A stretch of DNA of 50,892 nucleotides from Macrocybe gigantea (taxonomy: Eukaryota > Basidiomycota > Agaricomycetes > Agaricales > Callistosporiaceae): the NCBI GenBank assembly GCA_011319805.1, contig SJRY01000015.1, positions 1-50,892 on the forward strand, in the 5' to 3' direction. Positions 1 through 14,757 of the stretch are shown piece after piece. A program made the translations under genes and the position numbers. The notes beneath the pieces were generated by a model, which was not told where the DNA came from, made no database searches, and worked only from the letters and a program-made list of their open reading frames with translations. Position 1 is the stretch's first letter. The number at the start of each line of letters is the position of its first letter.

Positions 1-1255
1 TTGATCTTGTACGTCGAGCTCGGCACTGCTGACACGACGACGTCGGACTGGGAGGCACTCCTGCAGCGTCAAGCTGCACGGGTGGACGACGTGCCTCGGG
101 TGGTACCGTCGTATGCGTCTCTCCGACTCGGGTTGTCGCCGTCCACATGCGAGGGCGTTTTGTGTATTCCTGTCAGATGAACAGCACCTTGTGAGAATGG
201 CCAGAGATACACAGAAAAAATATTTCATATTGGGAGCTGACCTGGACGGAATCGATATCGACGGAAAAGACCGCGCGCCGTCGTTGGACAATAAGGCAGC
301 CAAGGGCCGACCGACGACTTCCGACCTATAGGACGAACATCAGCAGCTCCATGTTCACAGACAAAGGGCACTCACCGATTAATGACCGTGACGGTGCGCC
401 CTACGCGCGGTCGCCATAAGGCAAGATGGAGTTGTACACGCCGACGTACTCGAGGCACTTTACGATCGCGAGCGGCGTGCACGGAGGATGGATTTGACCA
501 TCCCTGCGGGTGGTTCGTCGCTCTCGACTGTCGTGACTTCTGGAGGCTGTGGCTGCACGGCGGACAGAAGGGACTGCGGAGGGATAAAGCGGATACTAGA
601 TTTTTGGGTAGGTATCGCATCCCGGCAGCTGCATAGCAGTTATTGAGACGGACGCACTTGTGGTATAGGTTGTAGTGGAACTTGACGTGCAGGCCTTCGA
701 CGTCTTTGAAAGGAGAAACGATCTGCATGACATGTTGGAACAAATCGAATCGAGTCTGACAGCTACGAAATTCATACCTGCTGAAGATAATGGTCCTATA
801 TCATCGTAAAAGAAGACGAGTTCAAGAATATTTCTAATCTATTATGTGCACGATACCTGTCGTCCACCGAAAATCGGGTAATAAACCTTTTTTTTAAAAA
901 AAAAGAACATTAAACCGGCATCTCAATGTTCAAGACAATCACACACCATGATCCCGTCAACACCGTCGTCCGCATTGGCCTCGATGATGGCCTCCTCGAC
1001 GTCATCTCCGGGCGCAAGCGTCTCATCCAGCGCAGCGCCGGTCTTCTTCAGGACAAAGTCTATACCAAGCTCGTCGCACTGCTTGCGCGTGAACTCGGCA
1101 TAGTTCTTGCTCGGGACGGACGCCGTGGCGAGGATGCCGACGAGCTTGGGCCGCCGAGCGCACGCGCGCCGCGACTGCGTCACTTCATCGAGGAATTTGG
1201 CGGCGATTGGGTCCGCCTTGAGCAGGATGCCTTTGCCTGTTGCATCTGGAGACAT
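1..1255 (-). CDS. MTD1: Methylenetetrahydrofolate dehydrogenase (NAD+), C-terminus cut by window edge
   Basis: Cytosolic one-carbon enzyme that oxidises 5,10-methylene-THF to methenyl-THF with NAD+, feeding purine synthesis. The start Met at 1255 opens an N-terminus with AKFLDEV, PKLVGILAT and EEAIIEANADDGVDGIM. Further exons give VYYPIFGGRQ (near 850-880), DHYLQQ (778-795), KDVEGLHVKFHYNLYH (near 655-720), TVTVINR (ending near 381) and SEVVGRPLAALLSNDGAR (near 265-330). The last exon reaches the left edge with a block near 1-110 that reads RYHPRHVVHPCSLTLQEC and then SDVVVSAVPSSTYKI in another frame. The middle and C-terminal exons need about four one-base frame changes (near 55, 265, 395 and 465). 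The order of motifs matches the yeast MTD1 family. The gene is either an intact gene carrying sequencing indels or a recent pseudogene; I favour sequencing errors because SEC18 nearby shows the same pattern. Identity is firm, exon edges are not. Confidence 0.85.
778..795 (-). other. 18-nt internal microexon of MTD1
   Basis: A six-codon exon reading DHYLQQ sits between a TAG acceptor and a GTATGA donor. It bridges the exon ending in FGGRQ and the one starting IVSPFKDVEG, exactly where the family has D-Q-Y-L-Q-Q. The exon before it (about 30 nt, VYYPIFGGRQ) is also very short. Confidence 0.7.
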
Positions 1256-1510
1256 TCGGGATGCTTTTGTTTGTCGAATAATAATTTAGGGATGAGTCTG
1301 GGGAACAAGTCCTCTAGATGATCAAAAATTTCGGCTCGATCGAGATAAGATTGGGTCCCATCTTATCTGACTCTAACTAGCAGACATCAACAAAAAAGTG
1401 AGAGGAAAAACAAGGCTAGACTCAATCGTATCGGAATAGACAGTACGATACAACGGGAAAAAAAAAATATCGAGTTCCTAGAAAAGATGTAAAGTGTCCA
1501 TAGAAGAGGC

Positions 1511-2566
1511 CTAACTGGCGGAGTGGCCGATACCATTCACTTTGGGCTTCGACTCTTCCTCCTGTTCACGATCTTCCGATTCATATTCTTCTGCATCCAC
1601 TTCCTCGTTGGTTGATTGCGGTTAGGCAGAGGCGGGACCTCTTCGTCATCGTCTTCTTCATCCATCAATTGGGCCGCACGCTGTTTCCCCATAATAGTCA
1701 GATAAAATATGTTTCAAGCCAGCTAGAAAGCATGCCTTCATAGCTTCGGCTTCGTTGGAGTAGTGCCTTCCACGTGCACGAATGAAAGCCGCATGCTTAG
1801 CGGCAGCTATTCGGAGGAGGATACAAACGTCAGTCCAAGCTCTCGCCATATAAGAAAAGGGGGCACAGGGGACGACAACACACCTTCCTCATCCATCTCT
1901 TCCTCAAACTCGACCTCCTCTCCAGGAGATCCGCTCTCTGCGCGGATGGCATTTCTCGCGTCGTTAGGGAGGTTGAAGCTCGTGCTCCGACTGGAGGCGG
2001 AGCTTCCCGATCGGCCAGACGCGGACGCGGGCCTTCCGACGCTCGACAGCGAAGTGCGGCGGGAAGACGGACCCGAGGTGTCGGCGCCCGTCGAAGAGAG
2101 GGATGGGATGGCGCGATTCGGCGGTGCGGCTCTCGTAGGGGCTGTACCTGCCATCGAGGTCCAAGTTTGGTATATCTGGAGGTTGAGCCGAAACCGAAAC
2201 GATCAGCGAGAACGATTACACCAACGAGCGCCAGGCAAATATGAACGGAACGAGAGAGACAAACCTCCTTCGACCTCGTCGTCTGTTTCGGGATTGTATC
2301 GTACATAGGGCGTTTTAGGCTCCGTGATCTTCATCAGGCTGTCCTTTTGTATTTCTGTCAGAGCCAGGTTCTCCTCGTCCCATTGCAGACTACTTTAAGA
2401 GCGCGAAACGGCAGGAATGAGATCGGGAGATGTGAAATTAGCAGGGCTGATTTGAGACTCACTGCGGGGAGCTGGTGGTCCCTGGTGGGGGTGGGGCGTT
2501 CTTGAGGATACCCTTCGGCTTTGGCTGAAGCGGATCGCCGAAGAGGCGGCAATCGCGGGCGTTCAT
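1511..2566 (-). CDS. GLC8: Protein phosphatase 1 inhibitor-2 / Glc8 family
   Basis: Intrinsically disordered regulator that binds and modulates PP1 (Glc7). I chose the Met at 2566 because it is in frame with the PP1-binding block [15 protein letters not shown] near residues 14-28. Exon 2 carries W-D-E-E-N-L and [20 protein letters not shown], the family core. Exon 3 has [10 protein letters not shown] followed by a Ser/Arg-rich linker ending [10 protein letters not shown] and an acidic stretch ([12 protein letters not shown]). The next exon holds the conserved [20 protein letters not shown] (the H-Y-N-E-type catalytic-site motif). The last exon is acidic and ends in GIGHSAS before a TAG at 1511-1513. 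One-base frame changes are needed near 2100 and 1605. The intron 1681-1735 begins GC rather than GT. Family assignment is secure. Confidence 0.82.
1681..1735 (-). other. Probable GC-AG intron in GLC8
   Basis: The exon ending SNEAEAMK is followed by GCATGC and no GT donor lies nearby. Splicing to the CAG at 1681-1683 restores [17 protein letters not shown] in the same frame. The donor is a weaker match than the other GC-AG cases in the window. Confidence 0.5.
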
Positions 2567-2736
2567 CGTCGCCTGAAGAGGCCATGGCGGACGTGGTGGT
2601 CGATGGGGTCAATGAGGGAGGAAGTGGAGAAGAGAGACTTGGGTCAAGGCTGGGCCATGCTGTTATGGTGCTTTTTGCGCATCCGAATCTGGAAATCCTA
2701 GTCATTCAATAAATTAGGTACTGTACAACACATCCT

Positions 2737-5703
<2,967 letters not shown>

Positions 5704-5871
5704 CGTAGTCCGTCAAGTCGTAGAAAAGGAGATGTAAAGAGGTATTTTGAAGGATATATGGCTGCGCTGCAAAGACTGCCGGCTGTGTCGAGAGATCGCT
5801 GCATTTTATTATGTAATACTGCGATCGGCCTTGCATGAGCGGCTTAGTCGCAGGTCGACATTTTCGTCTCG
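5704..5871. promoter_or_regulatory. Divergent promoter, SEC18 / STIMATE-type gene
   Basis: Only 168 bp separate the two start codons, so both promoters and 5' leaders must lie here. I see no clear TATA box. Confidence 0.55.
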
Positions 5872-7420
5872 ATGTCGGATTCGACGTCCTCGACCACGGC
5901 GGGCGGGTCCTCAACTCTTTCGCCAGGAAGCTTTCCGGGTGTCGACAACGACTCATGTGAACTGCTCGGTCCGACCGCGTTGGTGAATCTTCCTGCCAAT
6001 CCTTCCCATGCTGGCCTGCTGACACCTCTGGAAACTCTCAGGTCGTTCAAGCCGTCTTGGGAGTGCTGGTGATTCTTTCGCTGGTGTATAAGCGGCATAG
6101 GGAGAATCCTATGCGCCCGTGGCGAATATGGTGCGTCGTGTTTTGCATCGCTATCCCTGAACCTTTCGTCGACCGGCGTGTGCTTGCAGGCTTTTCGATG
6201 TATCAAAACAAGTTGTCGGACAGCTTTTTGTCCATGTCATGAACGTCCTCATTTCAGACCTCATATCGCAACATACTTCCGGCAATGCATGTGTATTCTA
6301 TTCCCTCCACATATTGATCGACACGACACTTGGTACGTTCTTTAGCATTAAAACGCTTGCTGTTCGCTGAGATATTTGCAGGTGTCGCTTTCATCTACTA
6401 CTTCCTCCACTTTTTGACATATCTCTTTTCCGAGAGGCTGCATCTCAAAGGGTTCGAATCTGGGATCTACGGCAACCCCCCTTCCTTCAACTATTGGGCG
6501 CGACAGGCGGCGCTATACGTTCTTACGCTTATAACCATGAAATTATTGGTCACGATATTGCTCATTCTTTTCCCCGGACTTCTCGACATCGGGAATGGCT
6601 ACTTAGCTGGACGCACATTGGCGATGGAGAGTCCTTGCAGGTCATATTGTGCGCAAATCCCGTTTGACTGATGTCACGCATCTGACGGAAGAATAGCACT
6701 ATGGGAATTTTCCCGATCACAATGAACATCCTTCAATTCTGGCTGATCGACTCGATCGTCAAAGCGTCGAGTTTTGTGCCGGTGGCTTTGGACGCAGACG
6801 TGTCCCGACCTGGCAGCATGGACCGCGAGCCTCTCTTCAGGGCACCTTCCGACGATGAAGATGACGACAGCTATTATAACAGGCATGACGTGGAGCAGGG
6901 TCGATTGAACGCGCGTTCGCATTCGCCTCGAGCTTCAGATGAAGTATCTCATGTCAAGGCTTTGGCCGCCTCACTTACTGCTGAGGAACACAAGTCGAAC
7001 GGCGATTCGGGACAGGCTGTCGAGTTGCACTCATATCCCCCCAGCCTCTCCACCAGTGTATCGTCCTTGTCGTCATCATCGAACCAAAACGGATCCGCGC
7101 CCAAGCCGGCGAAGAATCTGCTCAAGAAAGCCAACAAGCGCCCGGCACCACTCAGCATTCGCTCGTCCCATCAACCAGCCGTCAATTCCCCAGATGTAAA
7201 GCTTGGTAACAACGGGGAGGGATCTCGGTCCATGCCGATTATTGCGCCTGTGCCCAAGGTGGCTGCGAGCGAAGCCATTCGTGCCTGGGAAGAGTCCTGG
7301 GACGACGCTAACGATTGGGCAAATCGGGTCGGAGAGGATGACTGGACAGGCCGGAGAATCGAACAAAAGAGAAATAATCTGAGTAATGCCTGGAGCGAGA
7401 ATGCGGACGTCGGCTCGTAG
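5872..7420 (+). CDS. STIMATE / TMEM110-type multi-pass membrane protein
   Basis: The mammalian relative is an ER membrane protein at ER-plasma membrane contacts that helps STIM1; fungal relatives are annotated as vacuolar membrane proteins, role unclear. Exons read MSDSTSSTTAGGSSTLSPGS, then VVQAVLGVLVILSLVYKR (TM1), FDVSKQVVGQLFVHVMNV (the conserved Lys/Gln segment), TLGVAFIYYFLHFLTYLF (TM), ALYVLTLITMKLLVTILL (TM) and MGIFPITMNILQFWLIDS (TM). The roughly 220-residue cytosolic tail is Ser/Asp-rich and ends near WEESWDDANDWANRVGEDDW. Three introns are in frame. Near 6605 a missing base would restore the family motif W-T-x-x-G-D before the fourth intron; as written an alternative donor keeps the frame open. 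The family call is good, the function is inferred only. Confidence 0.82.
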
Positions 7421-7742
7421 TAATATTGACCGTCTTTTATGCTAACACTCATTCTATAGGTTTTGTGCGTGTAGATTATCATCTAATTATTACACATCTC
7501 GGATTGCATTACAATTCAGTCGACTCCACGTGTTGTTGACATCCTGTTCAAATGAAATTACGAGAGCACGTCCCATAAATTTTGCCTACTCCCGACTTGT
7601 TCGTTCTTTCGAAGAACGCCTCATAGATGACGCAACCCCAAGTCACGGACGATACCAGCAGGCCGGTGTCCAGTCCAAGATTAAGCTAGCAGCATTTTCG
7701 CTCGAGAACATCCTCAGCGCGAACCATGACGATACACTAGAC
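7421..7742. other. Intergenic, 322 bp
   Basis: Holds the 3' end of the STIMATE-type gene and the promoter of the following gene. In-frame codons extend upstream of 7743, but I see no family motif there. Confidence 0.5.
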
Positions 7743-9829
7743 ATGCCCGGCAGCGACGCCGAATCTGCATCCGGGTGGGATGAAGAGGCAGCACGTAGGC
7801 CCGTGGCAGAGGGCTATTGCATAGAATGCGAGGGTGACCATTCCCTCTTTCTTTTTCTTAAATGCCCGAACACACCGTTAAGTCCCGACTTGGAAATTTT
7901 TTTTTTTTACAAAGATCAACCCGCCCAAGTTTATTGCGAGTCATGCGCAGACCCGTACTGCGAAGTGTGCTTCGCAGCTCAGCACCGAAAAGGCTCGAGA
8001 AAGACGCACGCGACGAAACCGCTAACCTCAAAATCAAAGAAGCCGGAAACGAACGGCCATCCGACCGCCACGCCGCATACGAATGGCGACTCCCATGCAG
8101 TGACGTGTTTTGTTCGTGAATATGGCCACCTGCATTGACTCTGATTCTAGATGGACGTTGAAGAAGATGTCACAAGTGGCGGTTCGGATGATGAAGAATG
8201 GGTTCCCATACTCGCCGCTCCTGCAACCGAACGCCAGGCGCGCAACCCGCTGTCGGTGCTAAAGTCGGCGAATGGTTCGTCGAACGCTCAAAGTACATCC
8301 CTCTGCGCCTGTCGTTGGTCGAGCGCAAGTATCTGCGTCTTCTGGAAGCCGCGTTGTCCGTCTCTGAGTACACAGACAAGATCGACACCATAGGATTCGG
8401 GCTGTCCAAACCCAAACGCATCGTGCAACAGATTAGGGAGCTCTGCGCCATCATGTCTGGCCTGCTGCTTGCGGCTGATTACAAGCAAGGGCAAGAGCTA
8501 TTCACGGACCGTGACTTCCAAGCCAACGCTGAATTTTACCAAAACATTTTCGAATTGGGACGAAGACATAAGATTATGAATCCTGACAAGATGCGCACGA
8601 CTTATGGTAAACTGATTTACCTCCTCCAGGTTCGTTCACTTCCGGAAATGCGTAGTTGCGTCATTGAACCACTAAAATCGTTTAGGACAGCCAATCTTCC
8701 GAGGTCAAGGAAATGCTCAGCTTTTCTTGCATCAGGCCCATCAAGACGGTCTACGCTATTCTGGAGAACCACGATGCGCTGGGCATCCTCCGAGATGACC
8801 TTATCACTGTTGCAACGAAAGAGATTTACTCGGAGGGCCGGTCTCGGAGAGAGATTCAGAGAGACATTAAAAGCAAAGAACGCGCCATCGAGATGCTCGC
8901 AGCGCGTTATGAACGCCCTGGACTGAACCAGGAAGCAGTGCGACAATGCCTGTATTCGATCGGAGACAATCACGCCTTCTTGAGGACCAATCGAGATCCG
9001 TGTGAGCGCATGATCAAGTATCTGCAAGAGTACTTTCACCCGACGCAAGCCAAGGACAGCAAGAGCAGCCTCGCGATCCGCAGTGGCCGAGACGGAGCGC
9101 GGCTTTCGCATGACCATGCCAAACAATATGCATATGTTTTGCAGAGTCTGACGCTCTGGAAAGAAATCCTGCATGGTGAGTTTTTTTTTTCCAAGTCGTA
9201 GTTTCGCGCATGCAGACTGAAAGTTGTCGATATGTTCCACTTATGGTACCTTGCTGAGCAAGATCTCTTATCCGAAAACGTCCCCTACCGTCTGCGAGAC
9301 ACCGGCCAAGGCTGAACCGAGTTCAAGCCGCGCCCAAGACGTCTCGCATGATGCATAACATCCTGCACAAGGCGCAAAAGAGCGTCGGCACATGGATAGG
9401 GTCGAGCGTGATCCACATGGGCGACCACAACGTGCCGAACGCGCTCATGTTTATTGACAAATACACGCAGATCTACCGCATCCTGCTGCCCATCTGCAAC
9501 ACGCTTTCACAGGTTCCTGTGCTGGCTGCAAAGCCCGCTCTGCGGTCTTATATCGAGGACGAATTCGGCTCGACCGAGAACCTCACGCGTGAAATCCTGG
9601 CCGATTTCTTCCGACACGGTTTTGATGGCTCTGGAGCGGACAATTTCTTCGACGCTGGCAGCTGCATCGACGGCAGACTGACCAGCGCGTGGAATTGGTG
9701 TGCGAGCTTGGAGAAGAAGCGCTATTTCCACATTTTCCTATTGACTGGTGAGTGTGTTCTTGTGGGGCCATTGACGACGCGCTCAGCCCTGCATTTCCAG
9801 GCTTTGTTGGCTTCGATGGAGAGTGGTAG
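7743..9829 (+). CDS. B-box zinc-finger / UPF0652 (DUF2009) protein
   Basis: Conserved eukaryotic protein of unknown molecular role. Near residues 20-60 a B-box-like zinc finger is visible: CIECE, VYCESCADPYCEVC and paired His in AAQHRKGSRKTH, interrupted by an intron containing a T12 run. The long C-terminal domain is the UPF0652 signature: GEWFVERSKYIPLRLSLVER, SEYTDKIDTIGF, NIFELGRRHKIMNPDKMR, LIYLLQ, LSFSCIRPIKTVYAILE, VPNALMFIDKYTQIYRILLP, and the end FHIFLLTGFVGFDGEW with stop at 9827-9829. Frame changes are needed near 8215, 9207 and 9314, each a single base. Its 3' end faces eIF3m across 112 bp. The start at 7743 is the last Met before the zinc finger and is a choice. Confidence 0.83.
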
Positions 9830-9941
9830 ATACCTTAGAACTTTTATTGATAAATTGTCTTTTTTTGCAAGTGGATTTTGTTTAGCAATACTATCATTTC
9901 CGGTGGGTCGCATTCCTACAATTCAGAACTCGTTGAAGATG

Positions 9942-11526
9942 TCATGCTGCTACTGCTGCTGATGCCGATGTGGAAGCTTGGCCATGACCAGCTTGTCTTC
10001 TCGCGCTAGCAATAACATCCAGTACGCCTTGAAGTCCAGACTGCCATGCCACTAGCCGTTTTTCGAGCACCTCCCACTGCTCCCGCTCAAACGTCCGGGG
10101 TGTCGCCCGAATGATGTGCAGGCTCTGTGTCGTCTGAGAAAGCTTTCCCCAGAGAAGACCCGCGCGGATGACTGACAGCGGGATGTGTCAGAACGACATT
10201 CATATGACATTGGTGGACGCACCATCAATGGCCCATTTTTCGACAGTCGTGGGTTCGACCTGCAGGGCTTCCGCCACTTTTGAGTAGGTCAGGTCCTGCC
10301 CAACGTACTTAAATCCGAGGGATGCGAATGTTAGGAGCCGAATCTTGCGTTCGAGCTCAGCTCGGTCCAAAGCTGTGGTTCGCGTTTCTCAGCGATAAGA
10401 TCGGACAGAGATAGACGCAGTGAACAAACCATATTTTCCAAGAATGTCGGAGTGCGAGTCTACCCAAGCGTTAAATTCAACAAGTCCATCGTTGAGGAAT
10501 ATTCGAAGGAGCGAAAACAGTTCGTGTTCTTGGCCGCGATAACGGCGTCTATTTTGAACAGAGGATCGAAATCGAAGACTTCGGGAAGTCTGAGCGCCGC
10601 GGCGACAAGTTCGATCGCGGCTTTTGGGTATCAGGCCCGTCGGCAGGCAACGAACGAACGTACAAGAGAGAGTATTCGTACGCGCTGCCTCTGCCAATTC
10701 ATCTCACGATCAGGTATTGGGGTTAGGCGGCTAATTTTGGACCTACAGTTGACCCGTCTTTGTGTAGGCATCTACAATCGACTTCAAGAAAGCTGATTTT
10801 TCCGCTGCGAGATTCTCCACTCTGTTAACCACTTCTCAACATCGTGGCGGTCGAGCTGCAATACACTGATCTCGTCGCGAGCTGCAGCGATTTCTAGTAG
10901 GGTATTGTACACGGCAACTCGGAGACCTGACGTCCGCGAGATGGCATTGAAGAGATTAGACAGTCTGAAAGTTCGCGTCGTGATGAGCGCCTAGCAAATT
11001 TGCATGAACGTACATTCTGTATTTTATTGATTGATGTTCAGGCGATGCCGACTTGATTGTTTGAAGTAGGGATGTCAAGCGCTCCTTAGCTTCTGGTGCT
11101 TCAGGTGGGTAAAAAGTCAAAAAATGCGAGTATAGGAGATTGAAGAAGCCTTCGGTCTCTACGTGCAAAAAAAGTTGTAAGAAGCCGCGACAACGAAGCA
11201 TGCGATAAACGACAGCACCTTTTTCAAGAACCTTCTCCAAAACCTTTCACCTCTGCCAAAACCGAGTCAAACACGCCCTCTTCCTCTCCTTATCTTGCTG
11301 GATGGGCTCTGGCCCTCTCCGGTTTTGAAAGCATCTTGGAACGGACGAATAAATTCAGCACGCTCCTCCTCTGGTCGACGCCGGGCAATGTAGTTCACAA
11401 GCTCTTGGATCTACAAGTATTTTCGCGTCTGAGTCTGATAGGATCGAAACATCGCTTTGATATGAACCGAACCTGCTCTTCAAATGTCCCCTCGGCGAAC
11501 ACTGACACTGAATCTGTTCCGGCCAT
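9942..11526 (-). CDS. Translation initiation factor eIF3 subunit M
   Basis: Subunit of the eIF3 scaffold that loads mRNA on the 40S ribosome. The start Met at 11526 gives MAGTDSVSVFAEGTFEEQ, and a phase-0 intron leads to IQELVNYIARRRPEEERAEF. Later exons contain EKVLEKGAVVYRMLR, FFNLLYSHFLTFYPPEAPEA and KERLTSLLQTIKSASPEHQS. The PCI/winged-helix part follows, with LERKIRLLTFASLGFKYVGQ, VAEALQVEPTTVEKWAID, then LSQTTQSLHIIRATPRTFER and an Ala/Ser-rich end with TGA at 9942-9944. This order matches eIF3m. Some exons between 10390 and 10950 are hard to frame and may carry one-base errors. Confidence 0.85.
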
Positions 11527-12257
11527 CGTGGTATAGCAAACCAAGGTTGAAATTTACGATCGCAAAGCTGTTGAAAATAAAGTCAAACATCACTTGACCT
11601 CTATCGCCTTGGCTTGGCGCGTCGACCACTTTTGAATTTACGCCATGAAATTCGTGACAGCTTTCAGCATCAAATCAACCCGCCCCTGCATCCCTGTCCA
11701 TATGCCTCGACGACGGCTTCAATTCGGTACTGATAACCGCCGCGTTGGGCAATTCTTTGCCTAACCTCTGCGGTTTTATCGCTTTCGCTCCGCGGCACTG
11801 CTGTGGTCATGTAAAATGGCGAAAAGCAACTGACAAGAAACCCAAGAAACTCAAGACCTCTACATTGTCACCATGTTTCCTTCCATCAATACGGCAGGCA
11901 AACTCAGGTACACCATTTTCAGCGGACATTGGGACATTATGGACCCGACTGACATGCCCATTTCTTGAATTACCCCCATCCCGGCTGCTTTTTGATGTGT
12001 CGATTGGGTGGAATGCGCGAGTTTAAGGTAATCTTGCATGATCACGGTTGTTGAGTTCCGCGTGTCCATCATACTTCCGCTCCATATAGAGAACGCCAAG
12101 GCAAGAATGGTAGCGCATAGAACGGTTCCAAATGGACCGGGATACACGCAATGAGCATCACCGTGCGAAGGCGGCTGATGTTGAGACGCGTATAAAAAGG
12201 GGCCTCCCTTCCGCGCATCCCAGCCGTGCTACGTAGCTCTGTCAGAAGTCAGCCACA
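11527..12257. other. Intergenic, 731 bp: eIF3m promoter and S53 copy 1 promoter
   Basis: No reading frame here has family motifs or a plausible exon chain. It divides into the eIF3m upstream region and the promoter of the first S53 gene, whose TATA box lies at 12191. Confidence 0.55.
12191..12198 (+). promoter_or_regulatory. TATA box of S53 copy 1
   Basis: TATAAAAA lies 67 bp before the start codon at 12258. The other two S53 genes have the same element at similar spacing. Confidence 0.7.
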
Positions 12258-14757
12258 ATGGGGCTCTTCTCCAACCTGTTCGTATTGGCCCTTTCCACTC
12301 ACATCGCATTGGCAGCGCCGCGCCAGGGATGCGCTCACAAAGTCAAGGAATTCGTCTAGCCCCTGTCGGATGGTCCAGGATCTCCCTGCTCCCGCACCAT
12401 ACGATCTCCCTTCGCATTGGACTCCCCCAGCCCAATTTCTCGGTTCTAGAGCAGCACCTCTATGAAATCAGCGATCCGTTCCACGAGCGATATGGTGCTC
12501 ACCTTTCCAAGGAAGAAGTTGAAAGTCTTGTCGCACCTCACAAAGAGAGCATAGACTTGGTCAACGAATGGCTGTCATCGCATGGTTTCGGAGAAGGCAA
12601 TATATCACGATCGCCTGCAGGAGACTGGATCACGATTAAAGTGCCGGTCCGCGTTGCAGAGGAAATGCTTTGACACTGTAAGTAACCCCCTGCGAGTTAG
12701 TCAATGACACATATTCCGATCTTTCCCAGAAATATTACATCTGGAAACATACCGAGAGTGGTGACTACCTTGTTCGCACAACTAGCTACAGTCTACCGGA
12801 GAATCTCCACGACCATGTTGAAGTTATTCAGCCGACAACGATGTTTGCGCGCTGGCGTGGGATGAAAACTACTTTGCATTTCGAGGACCATATTGAAGAG
12901 TTCAAAATTGAGCAGAACCTTCCGTCTGTCAACCTTGTTAACGGCGCCAGTGTCGATCCTCAATGCAATGTCTCGATCACTATCTCGTGCATCCAGCAGC
13001 TCTACAACATCAACGGCTATGTTCCGAAGGCAACTCGCAAAAACGCCATCGGCATTACTGGCTATCTCGAACAATTCGCTAATGAACAGGACCTGCAGTC
13101 TTTCTACGCAGACCAGCGTCCCGATGCGTTGAACAGCTCATTCAAATTCATTTCAGTGAAAGGTGGGTCCCTGTTTACTTGTTTCTAACGATTTCGTAAC
13201 GCGCCGCAAAGGTGGCCTGAATAACCAGACATTGTCTGAAGCTGGCATCGAAGCCAATCTCGATGTTCAATTTGCTTTCGGCTTGACCTATCCCACTCCT
13301 GGGACTTTCTGGTCGACGGCTGGTCGCCCACCGTTCAAGCCAGACTTGACCACGCCCGTGAATACGAATGGTAATTTCGCAATTTGATTTTCTTTGCTTC
13401 AATCTAACCCACCGATGCCACTGCAGAACCATATGCGGATGTATGTGTACCTTGGGTCTTCTGCGACTGTCTCTGAATCTCTGTCGTTTCTCCTTGCTGG
13501 CAGTGGGTGGAGTTTGTTTTGAAGTCGAAAAACGTTCCGCAGACCATCTCGACCAGTTACGGAGAACCTGAGCAAACAGGTATGAAATTTCCTCGATTGT
13601 TATTTTGCCTCATTGACGGGGCCTTCCTCAGTTCCCGAAAGCTACGCGCGCCGAACATGCGCCGATTTTGCGCAGCTTGGTAAGTTGAAACTTGATTGCT
13701 TGGAAGACTTTACGCTCATGAGATTCACGCCAAGGTGCTCGTGGTGTCTCGCTACTTTTCTCTTCGGGAGATGGTGGCGTTGGGGATGGCAGCGCAGACC
13801 CTGCAAACCACAAGTGCAAGTCTAACGATGGGAAGAATACAACACACTTTCTTCCCATCTTCCCTGCAGGGTAGGCTATTGCACTTGTAATTCCAGTCTC
13901 TAGCTCACATTCGTCATTGGTTAGTTGCCCTTAGTAGGTCTCGGAAGCCAACCGTCATCCAACTCAAAATTGATGCCTGCCTGTTTTAGTGTGACTGCGG
14001 TCGGTGGAACAGTGAATGTTCCTGAAATAGCGGTCTTTTTCTCCGGCGGAGGATTTAGCAATTACGTGAGTGCAGTGCGGTATACTCTTCTTCTGCCCAC
14101 CTCAGCTACTGTTAGTGGCCGCGACCGCCTTATCAAGAAAAGGCTGTCAAGAAGTTCCTCGACAAGCTTCCAAAGGGCACATACGATGGACTGTACAACA
14201 AGTTCGTCGATTTCGCAAGGCGTCATACTCCAACTGACACTTCATTTCGACTTTCCCCACAGGAGAGGGAGAGTAAGTGACGAGCATTTATCTATGTTCC
14301 GCTTTTTTTCCTAAAATACCCCAGGGCATCCCAGACGTAGCTGCCCAGGGCCGTAGATTCCGTATCTTCTGGCAAGGACGCGTCATTTCGATCGGTGGAA
14401 CATCCGCCTCAGCCCCTACATTTGCAGCTATTGTTTCCTTGTTAAATGATGCTCGATTGGCAAAGGGAAAGTCCACGCTCGGATTTCTGAACCCGTGGTT
14501 GTATTCCATAGGAGGACCCAACGCATTCAACGACATTGTGGAGGGTAATAACCCGGGATGCGGCACTCCAGGTTTTAACGTAAGGACACGATCTGTGGTT
14601 CTCTCACCAGAAACTGATCAACTTGATCGCCGTAGGCAACTCAAGGATGGGATCCGAGTGAGTGATCCGTGGCCTATGTTTTAAATTTTGCTGATTTTCT
14701 TCAGTCACTGGACTTGGAACGCCAAACTTTGAACAGTTGAGGAAGTTGTCGCTTTAG
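12258..14757 (+). CDS. Sedolisin / tripeptidyl-peptidase (S53), copy 1
   Basis: Secreted acid serine peptidase made as a pro-enzyme. A hydrophobic signal peptide ([13 protein letters not shown]) precedes a pro-kumamolisin activation domain ([40 protein letters not shown]). The catalytic Glu (codon 13250-13252) and Asp (13262-13264) lie in [23 protein letters not shown] supplies the oxyanion Asp, the nucleophile Ser is codon 14403-14405 in GGTSASAP, and the calcium site region is VTGLGTPNF. Two breaks occur: an in-frame TAG near 12356 where one base seems missing, and an extra T at 12669-12671. Otherwise all catalytic residues are present. It is more divergent than copies 2 and 3 (for example [14 protein letters not shown] instead of IVPPxGWTKHS). 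It shares the 9-nt microexon (13925-13933). Confidence 0.88.
13925..13933 (+). other. 9-nt microexon in S53 copy 1
   Basis: TTGCCCTTA lies between an acceptor (TTAG, 13921-13924) and a donor (GTAGGT at 13934). Joined to the exon ending FPAG and the exon starting at 13990 it gives A-G-C-P-Y-V-T-A-V-G-G-T. Without it the Cys-Pro and the frame are lost. Confidence 0.75.

Noticed and set aside
1..1255. MTD1 as a true pseudogene
   Set aside because: The slips resemble those in essential SEC18, all domains remain, and no large deletion is visible; not excluded.
6450..6470. GGTTCGAATC resembling a tRNA T-loop
   Set aside because: It lies inside a conserved transmembrane-protein exon and no cloverleaf can be folded around it.
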